A stretch of 64,000 bases of DNA from contig NZ_CP075583.1 of NCBI RefSeq assembly GCF_023509035.1, forward strand, positions 2,232,001-2,296,000. The letters are read 5' to 3'. The position numbers and the translations under genes are program-made. This document shows, one piece after another, positions 28,438-37,969 of this stretch (positions are counted from its first letter, which is position 1; each line of letters begins with the position of its first letter). The stretch is from Janthinobacterium lividum (lineage in GTDB: Bacteria; Pseudomonadota; Gammaproteobacteria; Burkholderiales; Burkholderiaceae_D). The notes below the pieces were generated by a model. It worked only from the letters and a program-made list of their open reading frames with translations, made no database searches and was not told the DNA's origin.

Positions 28438-29340
28438 ATGACCACCTCGATTGCCTGGGAGTACTACCGTTCGCTGCTGGCCGTGCTGAAGCACGGCTCC
28501 CTGTCTGGCGCGGCACGCGCGCTGGGCATCACGCAGCCCACCGTCGGCCGGCATATCGCCGCGCTCGAGCAGGCGCTGGGCGCGACCCTGTTCACGCGCT
28601 CGCAGCTGGGCTTGCTACCCACGGAAGTGGCCCTGGCGCTGCGTCCCCATGCGGAAACCATGGAGCATACTGCCGCCCTGATGGAGCGCGCCGCCAGCAG
28701 CCAGGGGCAGGGCGTGACCGGCGTCGTGCGCATTGCGGCCAGCGAAGTGGTGGGCGTGGAAGTGCTGCCGACGATACTGGGCCGCCTGCGCGCGCGCCAT
28801 CCGGGCTTGATCATTGAATTAGTATTGAGCAACAAGGTGCAGGATTTGTTGCGCAGGGAAGCGGACATCGCCGTGCGCATGCTGCGGCCCCGCCAGGAGC
28901 AGCTGGTGGCGCGCAAAATAGGCGATATCGAACTGGGCCTGCATGCGCACGCGGATTACCTGGCCCGGCATGGCACGCCGCTGGCACTGGCCGATTTGGC
29001 TCAACATGCCGTCATCGGCTACGACGAGGCGAGCCCTTTCGTGCGCAACGCGGGCGCGGCCTTCCAGGGATTTGCGCGGGAAAACTTTGCCTGGCGCAGC
29101 GACAGCGACTTGGCGCAACTGGCCCTGATACGGGCGGGCGCCGGCATCGGCGTGTGCCAGGCGGGGCTGGCGGCGCGCGATCCGGACCTGCGGCGCGTCT
29201 TGCCGCAAGCGTTCTCGCTACCGATGGAAACCTGGGTCACCATGCATGAAGACTTGCGCGGCAGCCTGCGCTGCCGCGCCACCTTCGACGCGCTGGCCGA
29301 AGGATTACGCGATTACGTTGCCAGCCAGCCGCTTACTTGA
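28438..29340 (+). CDS. LysR family transcriptional regulator
   Basis: 300-residue LTTR. HTH at about 8-65 (YYRSLLAVLKHGSLSGAARA, ITQPTVGRHIAALEQALGA), then effector-binding domain (VVRIAASEVVGVEVLPTILG). ATG 28438 chosen; the alternative ATG four bases upstream is out of frame. Divergent from the epimerase gene, about 90 bases apart, which makes that gene its likely target. Its 3' end overlaps the convergent binding-protein gene by 8 bases. Confidence 0.9.
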   Translation: MTTSIAWEYYRSLLAVLKHGSLSGAARALGITQPTVGRHIAALEQALGATLFTRSQLGLLPTEVALALRPHAETMEHTAALMERAASSQGQGVTGVVRIAASEVVGVEVLPTILGRLRARHPGLIIELVLSNKVQDLLRREADIAVRMLRPRQEQLVARKIGDIELGLHAHADYLARHGTPLALADLAQHAVIGYDEASPFVRNAGAAFQGFARENFAWRSDSDLAQLALIRAGAGIGVCQAGLAARDPDLRRVLPQAFSLPMETWVTMHEDLRGSLRCRATFDALAEGLRDYVASQPLT

Positions 29341-30474
29341 CCACTTCCATCTTGGTCTTCTTGCCGTCGCGATACGTGAAAAGCGTCAGCGCGCCATCCT
29401 TGATGTCGCCGTTCGCGTCGAACGAGATCGGGCCCGTCACGCCCTGGTAATGCACCTTGGCCAGGAAAGGCAAATACACGGATGGTTTCGACGATTTGGC
29501 GTCGGCCATGGCGGTGGCCATGGTCATCACGGCATCGTAGACGTATGGCGCGTACAGCTGCACTTCCATATTGTATTTCTGCTTGTAGCGGGCGCGGAAA
29601 TCGTCCATGCCTTTTTGCTGCGCGCCCGTCACGCCGCCCGCTTCCGCGCAGGTGACCATGTCTTCGCCCACGGCGTCGCCCGCCAGCTTGCCCAGCGGTT
29701 CCGTGCACAGGCCGTCGCCGCCCATGAACTTGGCCTTGATGCCCAGCGCCTTCATCTGGCGCAGCATGGGGCCGCCCACGGAATCCATGCCGCCAAAGAA
29801 GATCAGGTCCGGATTTTTCGACTTGATGCTGGTCAGGATGGCATTGAAGTCCGTCGCGTTGGCATTCGTAAATTCCTTGCCGACGATTTGCACGCCTGGT
29901 GCCGCCTTCTTGGCGCCCTTGACGAACTGTTCCGCCACGCCCTGGCCGTATGCCGTGCGGTCATCGATGACGGCGATTTTCTTCGCCTGCAGCTTGCCCA
30001 CGGCATACGCGCCCAAAGTCCCCCCAGCTTGTTGTCATTGGCGACGACGCGGAAGGCCGTGTTGAATTTTTGCTGGGTGTACGTCGGATTGGTGGCCGCC
30101 GGTGAAATCTGCGGAATGCCGGCATTGAAGTAAATGCGCGAGGCGGGAATCGTCGTGCCCGAGTTCAGGTGGCCGACCACGCCGTTGACCTTGGCGTCGA
30201 CGAGCTTTTGCGCCACGGCCGTGCCCTGTTTGGGATCGGCCGCGTCATCTTCGGGCACCAGCACGAATTTCACGGCTTTGCCGTCGATCTTGAAGCCTTT
30301 GGCGTTCAAATCCTCGATGGCCATCTTGGCCGCGTTCTCATTATCCTTGCCCAGGTGGGAGCTGGCGCCAGAGACCGGGGCGACATGGCCTATCTTGATG
30401 ATTTCCTGTGCGCCTGCATGGCCGGCAAAGGCGAGGGCGAGGGCGAGAGGAAGGACTTTGGTCTTGAGCAGCAT
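29333..30474 (-). CDS. Branched-chain amino acid ABC transporter substrate-binding protein (LivJ-like; frameshift as given)
   Basis: Periplasmic type I binding protein for amino acids such as Leu/Ile/Val. Signal peptide LPLALALAFAGHAGA, then EIIKIGHVAPVSGASSHLGK, DDAADPKQGTAVAQKLVDAK and the C-terminal lobe VYLPFLAKVHYQGVTGPISF. The N- and C-terminal halves are in different frames, switching after VANDNKLGG at a G6 run (minus strand; plus C6, 30020-30025). One more G restores a 380-residue protein of normal size. Start at 30474 has GGAG 8 bases upstream. No permease or ATPase genes are adjacent, so it is an orphan binding protein. Confidence 0.88.
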
Positions 30475-30855
30475 AAACATTCTCCAATGGATAAAGATAC
30501 GGCGGCGTCTCGTGAAAACCGCTACGACTGGCGGTACGTGTGAAGAAAGGTACAACAAAAAACAGGCGGCGCAAAGCCGCATTTCGGGCTTTTTGCATTT
30601 TGTCGCAACAATCACCAAAGTGAAGCGCGATGCACCGATTTCGCAGGCGCGAGCGCACCAAAGAATGGCGTTGTAGAGAATACAGGTGTAGGAGAAGTCG
30701 GACCTCAAAGGTCCTGAAACTGACAACACCTGACAAAACCGTAGCGAGCGGAAGGGAGAGGTGGCTAAGAAGCGCAACCGTACTTTATACGGGGGCGCCG
30801 AGCCGGTGAGCATCGCAGGCCGCCTATACCGACGCGCAGTAGGTTTTGACAGGTG
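30475..30855. other. Intergenic region upstream of the binding-protein gene
   Basis: 381 bases without a convincing gene. It contains the hairpins GCGGC/GCCGC (near 30567-30580) and GGACCT/AGGTCC (near 30700-30715), and a large palindromic element at 30726-30856 annotated separately. The promoter of the LivJ-like gene should lie here but I cannot place it. Confidence 0.5.
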
Positions 30856-30856
30856 T
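30726..30856. repeat. 131-bp palindromic structured element
   Basis: Outer arms ACACCTGACAAAACC (30726-30740) and its near-complement (30842-30856, one mismatch) enclose nested stems: GGCT/AGCC, GCGC/GCGC and CCGTA/TACGG (inner hairpin near 30777-30793). The element ends on the stop codon of the minus-strand gene at 30856. It may be a dispersed palindromic repeat or a structured RNA; only this copy is in the window. Confidence 0.65.
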
Positions 30857-31197
30857 CACTGCAGGTGTCCCAGCTCGTGGCTGACGGCGTGCGCCACGAT
30901 CTGTTCCAGCGACTGCTGCAAATCTTCGCGCAGGGCGCCGCGCATGCCGATCAGGGCGTTTTGCAGGGCCGTCTGCAGGACGTGGGCAATGCGCTCTTCC
31001 AGCAGATGGTCGATCTTGCCCTGCACCTGATGCAGGATGCGCTGCGTCAGCCGCTGTTCGATGGCGTCCCAGTCGGGCTGCACGACGCCCGGTGGCAACT
31101 CGACAGCAGGCTCGACTGGCATGGGGGGCGCCACTTCCGGCCCCAGCAGCACCTCCGTCAGCAGGGGGATACCCTGGTCGAATGGCTGCTGGCTCAT
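30856..31197 (-). CDS. Small unknown protein downstream of holC
   Basis: 113 residues. The N-terminal third is Pro-rich (PLLTEVLLGPEVAPPMPVEP), the rest strongly helical (IEQRLTQRILHQVQGKIDHL, LREDLQQSLEQIVAHAVSHE). It overlaps holC by ATGA, so it is translated with it. Similar short proteins follow holC in related bacteria. Function is unknown. The stop codon lies in the arm of the palindromic element. Confidence 0.75.
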   Translation of the reverse strand: MSQQPFDQGIPLLTEVLLGPEVAPPMPVEPAVELPPGVVQPDWDAIEQRLTQRILHQVQGKIDHLLEERIAHVLQTALQNALIGMRGALREDLQQSLEQIVAHAVSHELGHLQ

Positions 31198-31619
31198 GCT
31201 TTACCCGCCACGAAGTGGGTGGGCTGCACGTTTTGCTGACGGTAGTGCAGGAAGCGCTGGCGGCCCGCCTGCGCATCTTGCTCATCCATGGAGACGATCT
31301 CGAAGACGCGCTGAAATTGCGCGTAATTGGCGGGCGGCAACTGCGACAGGTTGACGAGGATGTCGTGGTGCGGCAGCTCGGCCGCTTCGTCATCGGTCAG
31401 GATGATGGGCGTTTGCGCCGCCAGCGGGTCGCCGGCCAGCACGTGCGGCAGGAAATCCGTGGCGGAAATGGTCCACATGGCGCTGTTCAAGGCGTCGAGC
31501 TGGGCGCTGTCGGCCGCCAGCACGACGACCTTGTTGCCGGCCATATAGGCCTTGCGCGCCAGACGGCAGGCATACGCCAGCTTGTCCGACACATTGCTGT
31601 GAAAATCGACGCGGCTCAT
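31194..31619 (-). CDS. holC: DNA polymerase III chi subunit
   Basis: 141-residue chi subunit, which with psi links the clamp loader to SSB at the replication fork. MSRVDFHSNVSDKLAYACRL at the start (the family FYxNVxDK pattern), VVVLAADSAQLDALNSAMWT, WTISATDFLPHV and LVNLSQLPPANYAQFQRVFE-type segments support it. Starts 8 bases after the prlC stop and overlaps the next gene. Probably one operon prlC-holC-small protein. Confidence 0.93.
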   Translation of the reverse strand: MSRVDFHSNVSDKLAYACRLARKAYMAGNKVVVLAADSAQLDALNSAMWTISATDFLPHVLAGDPLAAQTPIILTDDEAAELPHHDILVNLSQLPPANYAQFQRVFEIVSMDEQDAQAGRQRFLHYRQQNVQPTHFVAGKA

Positions 31620-31627
31620 GGCGGGGC

Positions 31628-33712
31628 TCAGGCAGCCATGCCGCTGTGGCGCAGCAGGGCGTCGATCGAGGGTTCGCGGCCACGGAAGGCCGTAAACGAC
31701 TCCAGCGCGGGGCGCGAGCCGCCGACGGACAGGATTTCCTGCAGGTAGCGCTTGCCCGCTGCCGTGGTGGCGGCCGGCCCCAGCGCCTTGGCTTCTTCAA
31801 ACGCCGCATAGGCGTCGGCGGACAGCACCTCGGCCCACTTGTAGCTGTAGTAGCCGGCCGCGTAGCCGCCGGAGAAGATATGCCCAAAGGAATTCTGGAA
31901 GCGGTTGAACGGGGGCGGGATGAGCAGCGCGAACTTGGCGCGCACGCCGTCGATCAGCTGCTGCACGCTCTGGCCCGTGCTGGCATCGTAGTCATAGTGC
32001 AAATGCATGTCGAGCAAGGAAAACTCCACCTGGCGTAGGGTTTGCAAGCCGGACTGGAAATTCTTGGCCGCCAGCATCTTGTCGTACAGCGCGCGCGGCA
32101 GCGGCTCGCCCGTGACCGCATGCGCCGTCATGTGTTCGAGCACTTCCCATTCCCAGCAGAAGTTTTCCATGAATTGCGATGGCAGTTCCACGGCATCCCA
32201 TTCGACGCCGGCAATGCCCGACACGCCCAGCTCGTCGACGACGGTGAGCATATGGTGCAGGCCGTGGCCGAATTCATGGAACAGGGTGATGACTTCATCG
32301 TGGGTGAACAGGGCAGGCTGGGCTTGACCAGCGACCACGGCCGGTTCCGTGAAATTGCAGGTCAGGTAGGCGATCGGCGTTTGCACGTGCTGCGCGTCGG
32401 CGCGGCGGCCGCGCGCGTCGTCCATCCAGGCGCCGCCACTCTTGCCGGCGCGCGCATACAGGTCCAGGTAGAACTGGCCGACCAGCTTGCCGTCGCGCTC
32501 GATGCGGTAAAAACGCACGTCCGGGTGCCAGACGGGCGCCGTATCAAGCTTGATCTCGACGGCGAACAGGTTCTGAATCTGACGGAACAGGCCGTCGATC
32601 ACCTGGTGTTCAGGGAAATACTGTTTTACTTCCTGGGCCGAAAACGCATAGCGGCGTTCCTGCAGCTTTTCGGAGGCGTAAGGCACGTCCCACGCTTGCA
32701 GCTCGGCAATGCCCAGTTCTTCCAGGGCGAATTGTTTCAGTTCTGCCAGGTCCTTCTCGGCGAACGGGCGCGCGCGCTTGGCCAGGTCTTCCAGGAAAGC
32801 GATGACTTGCGCGGGCGATGTCGCCATTTTGGAGACCAGCGACACTTCGGCGAAATTGGCGTAGCCGAGCAGTTTTGCCTCTTCGTTGCGCAGCCGCAAC
32901 AAGGTGACGATATTGTGCGTATTGTCCCAGTCCTCTTTTTTGCTGAAGACGTCGCCCTGGTCCGATGCCTTGGTGGCATTGGCGCGGTAGATGGTTTCGC
33001 GCAACGCGCGATTGTCGGCAAATTGCAGGATAGGGTAGTAAGACGGGAAGTGCAGCGAAAATTCATAGCCTTGCTTGCCCGCCTTTTCGGCGGCGGCGCG
33101 CGCGGCGGCCTTCACGTCGTCGGGCAAGCCGGCCAGCTCGGCTTCGTTCTCGACCAGCAACTTGTAGTCATTGGTGGCGTCGAGCACGTTTTCTGAAAAA
33201 CGCGTCGAGACGGCCGCGAGTTCTTCCTGGATAGCGCCAAAGCGCTCTTTCTTATCCTCGGGCAACTCGGCGCCGCCCAGGCGGAAGTCGCGCACGGCAT
33301 TGTCGACGATGCGCCGGCGCGCCGGAGACAGGCTGGCGAAATCGGCGCGGGCCTGCAACTGCTTGTATTTGCCGAAGAGAATTTCGTTCTGGCCCAGCTC
33401 GGTCAAGAATTCCGTCACCTTGGGCAGGTTGACATTGTAGGCGGCGCGCAGTTCCGGCGTATCGATCACGCTATTGAGGTGGTTGACGATGCTCCAGGCG
33501 CGGCCCAGGGTTTCGGCGATCTGGTCCTGGGGCGCGACGAAGTTTTCCCAGCTCACTTCTTCCATGGGTGCTTCGAGCCGCACCACTGTGGCGCGCGCCT
33601 GGCCCAAAAGGGTATCGATGGCAGGCGTGACATGCTCGTGCGTGATCGCGTCGAAGCGTGGCAGTCCGGAAAAATCAAGCAGGGGATTGGTATTCATCGT
33701 CGGTTCGTCCAT
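31628..33712 (-). CDS. prlC: Oligopeptidase A (M3 zinc metallopeptidase)
   Basis: Cytosolic zinc endopeptidase that degrades short peptides, including cleaved signal peptides. 694 residues from 33712 or 689 from the ATG at 33697 (MNTNPLLDF), the latter closer to family starts; neither has a strong ribosome site. Catalytic HEFGHGLHHML (HExxH) with the downstream glutamate in GVEWDAVELPSQFMENFCWE; M3 context FYLDLYARAGKSGGAW and FSGGYAAGYYSYKWAEVLSA. First gene of a probable operon with holC. Confidence 0.95.
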   Translation of the reverse strand: MDEPTMNTNPLLDFSGLPRFDAITHEHVTPAIDTLLGQARATVVRLEAPMEEVSWENFVAPQDQIAETLGRAWSIVNHLNSVIDTPELRAAYNVNLPKVTEFLTELGQNEILFGKYKQLQARADFASLSPARRRIVDNAVRDFRLGGAELPEDKKERFGAIQEELAAVSTRFSENVLDATNDYKLLVENEAELAGLPDDVKAAARAAAEKAGKQGYEFSLHFPSYYPILQFADNRALRETIYRANATKASDQGDVFSKKEDWDNTHNIVTLLRLRNEEAKLLGYANFAEVSLVSKMATSPAQVIAFLEDLAKRARPFAEKDLAELKQFALEELGIAELQAWDVPYASEKLQERRYAFSAQEVKQYFPEHQVIDGLFRQIQNLFAVEIKLDTAPVWHPDVRFYRIERDGKLVGQFYLDLYARAGKSGGAWMDDARGRRADAQHVQTPIAYLTCNFTEPAVVAGQAQPALFTHDEVITLFHEFGHGLHHMLTVVDELGVSGIAGVEWDAVELPSQFMENFCWEWEVLEHMTAHAVTGEPLPRALYDKMLAAKNFQSGLQTLRQVEFSLLDMHLHYDYDASTGQSVQQLIDGVRAKFALLIPPPFNRFQNSFGHIFSGGYAAGYYSYKWAEVLSADAYAAFEEAKALGPAATTAAGKRYLQEILSVGGSRPALESFTAFRGREPSIDALLRHSGMAA

Positions 33713-33756
33713 TCTGTCTTTATATCTTCAGGCGGCAACGCCGCCTGCATACTAGA

Positions 33757-33850
33757 GCGCCTGAAAAACGTTCCTGGCAAGGCGCGGTGCCGAAGACAGT
33801 ACGAATAGTACGGCGAGGCACTGCAACGCCGCCAGGGGCATTTTCTCAGG
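33757..33850 (+). repeat. ~94-bp dispersed repeat, copy 1 (left of folD)
   Basis: Begins GCGCCTGAAAAACG and ends GGCATTTTCTCAGG. Shares long blocks (CAAGGCGC, GACAGTACG, AGTACGGC, CTGCAACGCCGCCA) with the inverted copy at 34815-34909. It contains a short internal palindrome around GTACG...GTAC. It lies between folD and prlC. Confidence 0.88.
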
Positions 33851-33860
33851 TGCTCCTCTT

Positions 33861-34706
33861 TTAAATACGTTCTGCGGCTTCGACCGTATTCATCAATAAC
33901 ATCGTGATGGTCATCGGACCCACACCACCGGGCACGGGCGTGATGTGGGAGGCGACTTCTTTCACGCCGGCAAAATCCACGTCGCCGCACAGCTTGCCTT
34001 CATCGTCGCGGTTCATGCCCACGTCGATGACGATGGCGCCCGGCTTGACCATGTCGGCCGTCAGGGTGTTGCGGCGGCCGACGGCGGCCACGACCACGTC
34101 CGCCTGGCGCGTGTACAGGCCCAGGTCCGGGGTCGCACTATGGCAGATGGTGACGGTAGCGTTCGCTTGCAAGAGCAGCAGTGCCATCGGCTTGCCGACG
34201 GTGTTGCTGCGGCCGATGACGACGGCGTGCTTGCCGCGCAAGTCCACGCCCGTGCTTTCGATCAACTTCATGCAACCGTAGGGTGTGCAAGGGCGGAAGC
34301 CGGGCAAGCCCGTCATCAGTTCACCGGCGCTCAGGACGGAATAGCCGTCCACGTCTTTCGTCGTGGCGATCGCTTCGATGACCTTGTGCGGGTTGATGTG
34401 CTTGGGCAAGGGCATTTGCACGAGGATGCCGTGGATGGCCGGGTCGGCGTTCAGGCTGGCGATGCGTGCCAGCAAGTCCGCTTCCGGCAGGTCCGCTTCA
34501 TATTTTTCCAGCACGGAGTGGAAACCCACGTCGCCGCACGCCTTGACCTTGTTGCGGACGTACACCTGGCTGGCCGGGTCTTCGCCGACGAGAATCACGG
34601 CCAGGCCGGGCTGGGTGCCCTTGGCCGTGAGGGCGGCGGCGCGCGTGGCGATCTCGCTGCGCAGTTTTTGGGAGAGGGCGATTCCGTCGATCAGTTGTGC
34701 TGGCAT
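33861..34706 (-). CDS. folD: Bifunctional methylenetetrahydrofolate dehydrogenase/cyclohydrolase
   Basis: Converts 5,10-methylene-THF to 10-formyl-THF in one-carbon metabolism, with NADP; cytosolic. 281 residues. Catalytic lysine region [17 protein letters not shown], substrate motif [24 protein letters not shown], cofactor motif [18 protein letters not shown] and [14 protein letters not shown] at the C-terminus. Flanked on both sides by inverted copies of a 95-bp repeat. Confidence 0.97.
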   Translation of the reverse strand: MPAQLIDGIALSQKLRSEIATRAAALTAKGTQPGLAVILVGEDPASQVYVRNKVKACGDVGFHSVLEKYEADLPEADLLARIASLNADPAIHGILVQMPLPKHINPHKVIEAIATTKDVDGYSVLSAGELMTGLPGFRPCTPYGCMKLIESTGVDLRGKHAVVIGRSNTVGKPMALLLLQANATVTICHSATPDLGLYTRQADVVVAAVGRRNTLTADMVKPGAIVIDVGMNRDDEGKLCGDVDFAGVKEVASHITPVPGGVGPMTITMLLMNTVEAAERI

Positions 34707-34814
34707 GGTAGGGAGGCTGTGTGGGAGGGAAAAGACAGATTATAAAGCCGGGCGGCGCAAAGGGGCGGTTTTGGCGCCAAGCCGTTATGTTAAAAAGCGG
34801 GCCAGAGACGCGGG

Positions 34815-34909
34815 CCTGAGAAAATGCCAATGGCGGCGTTGCAGCTCCTTGCCGTACTGGCGTACTGTCTGCGTCGCTGCGCCTTGCCCTCGACATTTTT
34901 CAGGCCCGC
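34815..34909 (-). repeat. ~95-bp dispersed repeat, copy 2, inverted (right of folD)
   Basis: Reverse complement of copy 1 with scattered changes: begins CCTGAGAAAATGCCA and ends ATTTTTCAGGCCCGC. By eye about four fifths of positions agree. The two copies face each other around folD. Confidence 0.88.
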
Positions 34910-35050
34910 TTGGCCCGGTATGCCTGTGCGGGCGACCGGCGTGTTAATTCGTTTTGCTGGTGCGCACATCATAGTTTCCGGGCAGAATTTGCGGCAGTGC
35001 AGCATAAATTTCATAGGGTGATTTCACAATGCGGAATGCTATATCGTAAT

Positions 35051-35109
35051 TTGAAAAATAGTAAATACGCTGTTAGAATCCCCACACTAAACCGACTTAA
35101 TAGTAAATA
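35051..35109 (+). promoter_or_regulatory. aceE promoter with flanking AATAGTAAATA direct repeats
   Basis: TTGAAA (35051-35056), exactly 17 bases, TAGAAT (35074-35079): a good sigma-70 promoter about 100 bases before aceE. AATAGTAAATA occurs at 35057-35067, inside the spacer, and again at 35099-35109, 42 bases apart (four helical turns). This layout suits a regulator binding on one DNA face. Confidence 0.72.
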
Positions 35110-35178
35110 ATCAGCGAAATACCGTCCGACAGCGATCCGGAAAATCGGGGTGGGGCGTTCACAAAGGAGACTCAACAG

Positions 35179-37875
35179 ATGTCAGCTCAACTGAACCAGG
35201 TAACGACACAGATCGGCACCGACCCGGATATGCAGGAAACCAAGGAGTGGCTGGACGCGCTCGAAGCCGTTCTGGAAAATGAAGGTCCGGAACGCGCGCA
35301 TTACCTTATGGAGCGCATGGTTGACCTGGCCCGCCGCCGTGGCGCCCAGATCCCGTTCTCCAGCACCACCGCCTACGTCAATACCATCCCCACCAAGCAA
35401 GAAGCACACTGTCCCGGCAACCTGGAATATGAAGAGCGCCTGCGCTCGTGGATGCGCTGGAACGCCATGGCCATGGTGGTCAAGGCCAACCGCGCCGACG
35501 GCGACCTGGGCGGCCACTTGTCCTCGTTCGCTTCGCTGGCGAACATGCTGGGCATCGGTTTCAACCACTTCTGGCACGCGCCAACGGCCGACCACGGCGG
35601 CGACCTGCTGTACATCCAGGGCCACTCCTCGCCCGGCGTCTACGCGCGCGCCTTCCTGGAAGGCCGCTTGACGGAAGAGCAAATGCTGAACTTCCGCAAG
35701 GAAGTCGACGGCAAGGGCCTGTCCTCGTACCCGCATCCTAAATTGATGCCTGACTTCTGGCAGTTCCCGACCGTGTCGATGGGCCTGGGCCCGCACATGG
35801 CGATCTACCAGGCGCGCTTCCTGAAATACCTGCACGCACGCGGCATCGCAAAAACCGACAACCGCAAGATCTGGGCCTTCTGCGGCGATGGCGAGATGGA
35901 CGAGCCGGAATCCCTGGGCGCGATCGGCCTGGCCGCACGCGACATGCTCGACAACCTGGTCATCGTGGTCAACTGCAATCTGCAGCGGCTGGACGGCCCT
36001 GTGCGCGGCAACACCAAGATCATCCAGGAGCTGGAAGGCGAATTCCGCGGCGCAGGCTGGAACGTCGTCAAGGTCATCTGGGGCCCGGGCTGGGACGCCC
36101 TGCTGGCACAGGACAAGGAAGGCATCCTGCAGCGCGTCATGATGGAAACCGTTGACGGCGAATACCAGAACTACAAGGCGAAAGATGGCGCCTACGTGCG
36201 CAAGCACTTCTTCGGCAAGCATCCGAAGCTGCTGGAAATGGTTGCCAACATGACGGACGACGACATCTGGCGCCTGACCCGTGGCGGCCACGATCCGCAC
36301 AAGATCTACGCGGCCTTCAAGATCGCCCAGGAACACAAGGGCCAGCCAACCGTCCTGCTGGTGAAAACCATCAAGGGCTACGGCATGGGCAAGTCCGGCG
36401 AAGCGCGCAACACGGCGCACCAGACGAAAAAACTGGACGATGAAGCCATCCGCGAAATGCGCGACCGCTTCTCGCTGCCTATCCCTGACGACAAGCTGGC
36501 CGACATCCCGTTCTTCAAGCCAGCCGACGACGCGCCGGAAATGGTCTACCTGCACGAGCGCCGCAAGGCCCTGGGTGGCTACCTGCCGCAGCGCCGCCAG
36601 AAGTCGGAAGAAACCCTGCCGGTGCCTGGCCTGGACGCTTTCAAGAACGTGCTCGAAGCGACGCCAGAAGGCCGCGAAATCTCGACCACGCAAGCGTTTG
36701 TGCGCGTCATCTCGACCCTGCTGAAAGACCCGAACCTGGGCCAGCGCGTCGTGCCTATCCTGGTCGATGAATCGCGTACCTTCGGCATGGAAGGCCTGTT
36801 CCGCCAGATCGGTATCTACAACCCGAAAGGCCAGTTGTACGAGCCAGTCGACAAAGACCAGGTCATGTACTACCGCGAAGACAAGGCCGGCCAGATCCTG
36901 CAAGAGGGCATCAACGAAGCGGGCGGCATGAGTTCGTGGATCGCCGCGGCGACGTCGTATTCGACCAACGACCGCATCATGATCCCGTTCTACACCTTCT
37001 ACTCGATGTTCGGCTTCCAGCGCATCGGCGACCAGGTATGGGCTTCGGCCGACATGCGCGCCCGCGGTTTCCTGATGGGCGGCACGGCTGGCCGTACGAC
37101 CCTGAACGGCGAAGGCTTGCAGCACGAAGATGGCCACAGCCATATCTTCGCCGCGACCATCCCGACTTGCATGCCGTACGATCCGACCTTCAGCCATGAA
37201 GTCGCCGTCATCATCCAGGACGGCCTGCGCCGCATGATCGCCAACCAGGAAGATGTGTTCTATTACATCACGATCATGAACGAGAACTACGCCCAGCCAG
37301 GCATCAAGCCAGGCCAGGAAGAAGGCATCCTGAAAGGCATGTACAAGCTGCAGGAAGGCCAGGCTGACGCCAAGCTGCGCGTACAACTGATCGGTTGCGG
37401 CACCATCCTGCGCGAATCGATCTTCGCCGCCGAGCTGTTGCAAAACGACTGGGGCGTGGCTGCGGACGTGTGGTCGGCACCGTCGCTGACCCTGGTGGCC
37501 CGCGATGGCCAGGATGCGGAACGCTGGAACATGGTCAACCCGTCGAAAGAGCAGCGCGTGCCGTACGTGACGTCGCTGATGCAGGACACTGACGGCCCGA
37601 TCGTCGCCACGACCGACTACATGCGCGCGTTTGCAGAACAGATCCGCGCCTTCATGCCGAAGGGCCGCACTTATAAAGTGCTCGGTACCGATGGCTTTGG
37701 CCGCTCGGACAGCCGCGCCAAGCTGCGCGAGTTCTTCGAAGTGAACCGTTATTATGTCACCGTGGCCGCGCTCAAATCGCTGGCTGACGAAGGCAAGATC
37801 GACGTGTCGGTGGTGGAGCAGGCGATTGCCAAGTACGGCATCGACGCGAACAAACCGAATCCGGTGACCCAGTAA
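35179..37875 (+). CDS. aceE: Pyruvate dehydrogenase E1 component, homodimeric type
   Basis: Thiamine-diphosphate enzyme that decarboxylates pyruvate and acetylates the E2 lipoyl groups. 898 residues, as usual for the AceE type. ThDP-binding region [20 protein letters not shown] (GDG...N fold, N in [15 protein letters not shown]), [38 protein letters not shown] and [20 protein letters not shown]. Ribosome site AAAGGAG. First gene of aceE-aceF-lpdA; the promoter is described separately. Confidence 0.98.
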   Translation: MSAQLNQVTTQIGTDPDMQETKEWLDALEAVLENEGPERAHYLMERMVDLARRRGAQIPFSSTTAYVNTIPTKQEAHCPGNLEYEERLRSWMRWNAMAMVVKANRADGDLGGHLSSFASLANMLGIGFNHFWHAPTADHGGDLLYIQGHSSPGVYARAFLEGRLTEEQMLNFRKEVDGKGLSSYPHPKLMPDFWQFPTVSMGLGPHMAIYQARFLKYLHARGIAKTDNRKIWAFCGDGEMDEPESLGAIGLAARDMLDNLVIVVNCNLQRLDGPVRGNTKIIQELEGEFRGAGWNVVKVIWGPGWDALLAQDKEGILQRVMMETVDGEYQNYKAKDGAYVRKHFFGKHPKLLEMVANMTDDDIWRLTRGGHDPHKIYAAFKIAQEHKGQPTVLLVKTIKGYGMGKSGEARNTAHQTKKLDDEAIREMRDRFSLPIPDDKLADIPFFKPADDAPEMVYLHERRKALGGYLPQRRQKSEETLPVPGLDAFKNVLEATPEGREISTTQAFVRVISTLLKDPNLGQRVVPILVDESRTFGMEGLFRQIGIYNPKGQLYEPVDKDQVMYYREDKAGQILQEGINEAGGMSSWIAAATSYSTNDRIMIPFYTFYSMFGFQRIGDQVWASADMRARGFLMGGTAGRTTLNGEGLQHEDGHSHIFAATIPTCMPYDPTFSHEVAVIIQDGLRRMIANQEDVFYYITIMNENYAQPGIKPGQEEGILKGMYKLQEGQADAKLRVQLIGCGTILRESIFAAELLQNDWGVAADVWSAPSLTLVARDGQDAERWNMVNPSKEQRVPYVTSLMQDTDGPIVATTDYMRAFAEQIRAFMPKGRTYKVLGTDGFGRSDSRAKLREFFEVNRYYVTVAALKSLADEGKIDVSVVEQAIAKYGIDANKPNPVTQ

Positions 37876-37969
37876 TCGTTGTGCGGACCCGATGATGCCA
37901 GGGCGGTGCGAAAGTGCCGCCCTGGCGTGTGTGCGGGTCCATCTGACAAATAAAATAACGGAGCAAGCT

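Larger units (their letters stand above)
34707..35178. other. Intergenic region between folD and aceE
   Basis: 472 bases with no convincing gene. It holds repeat copy 2 (34815-34909), then an AT-rich stretch with the aceE promoter and a pair of direct repeats (35051-35109), then the leader ending in AAAGGAGACTC before the aceE start. Confidence 0.65.
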
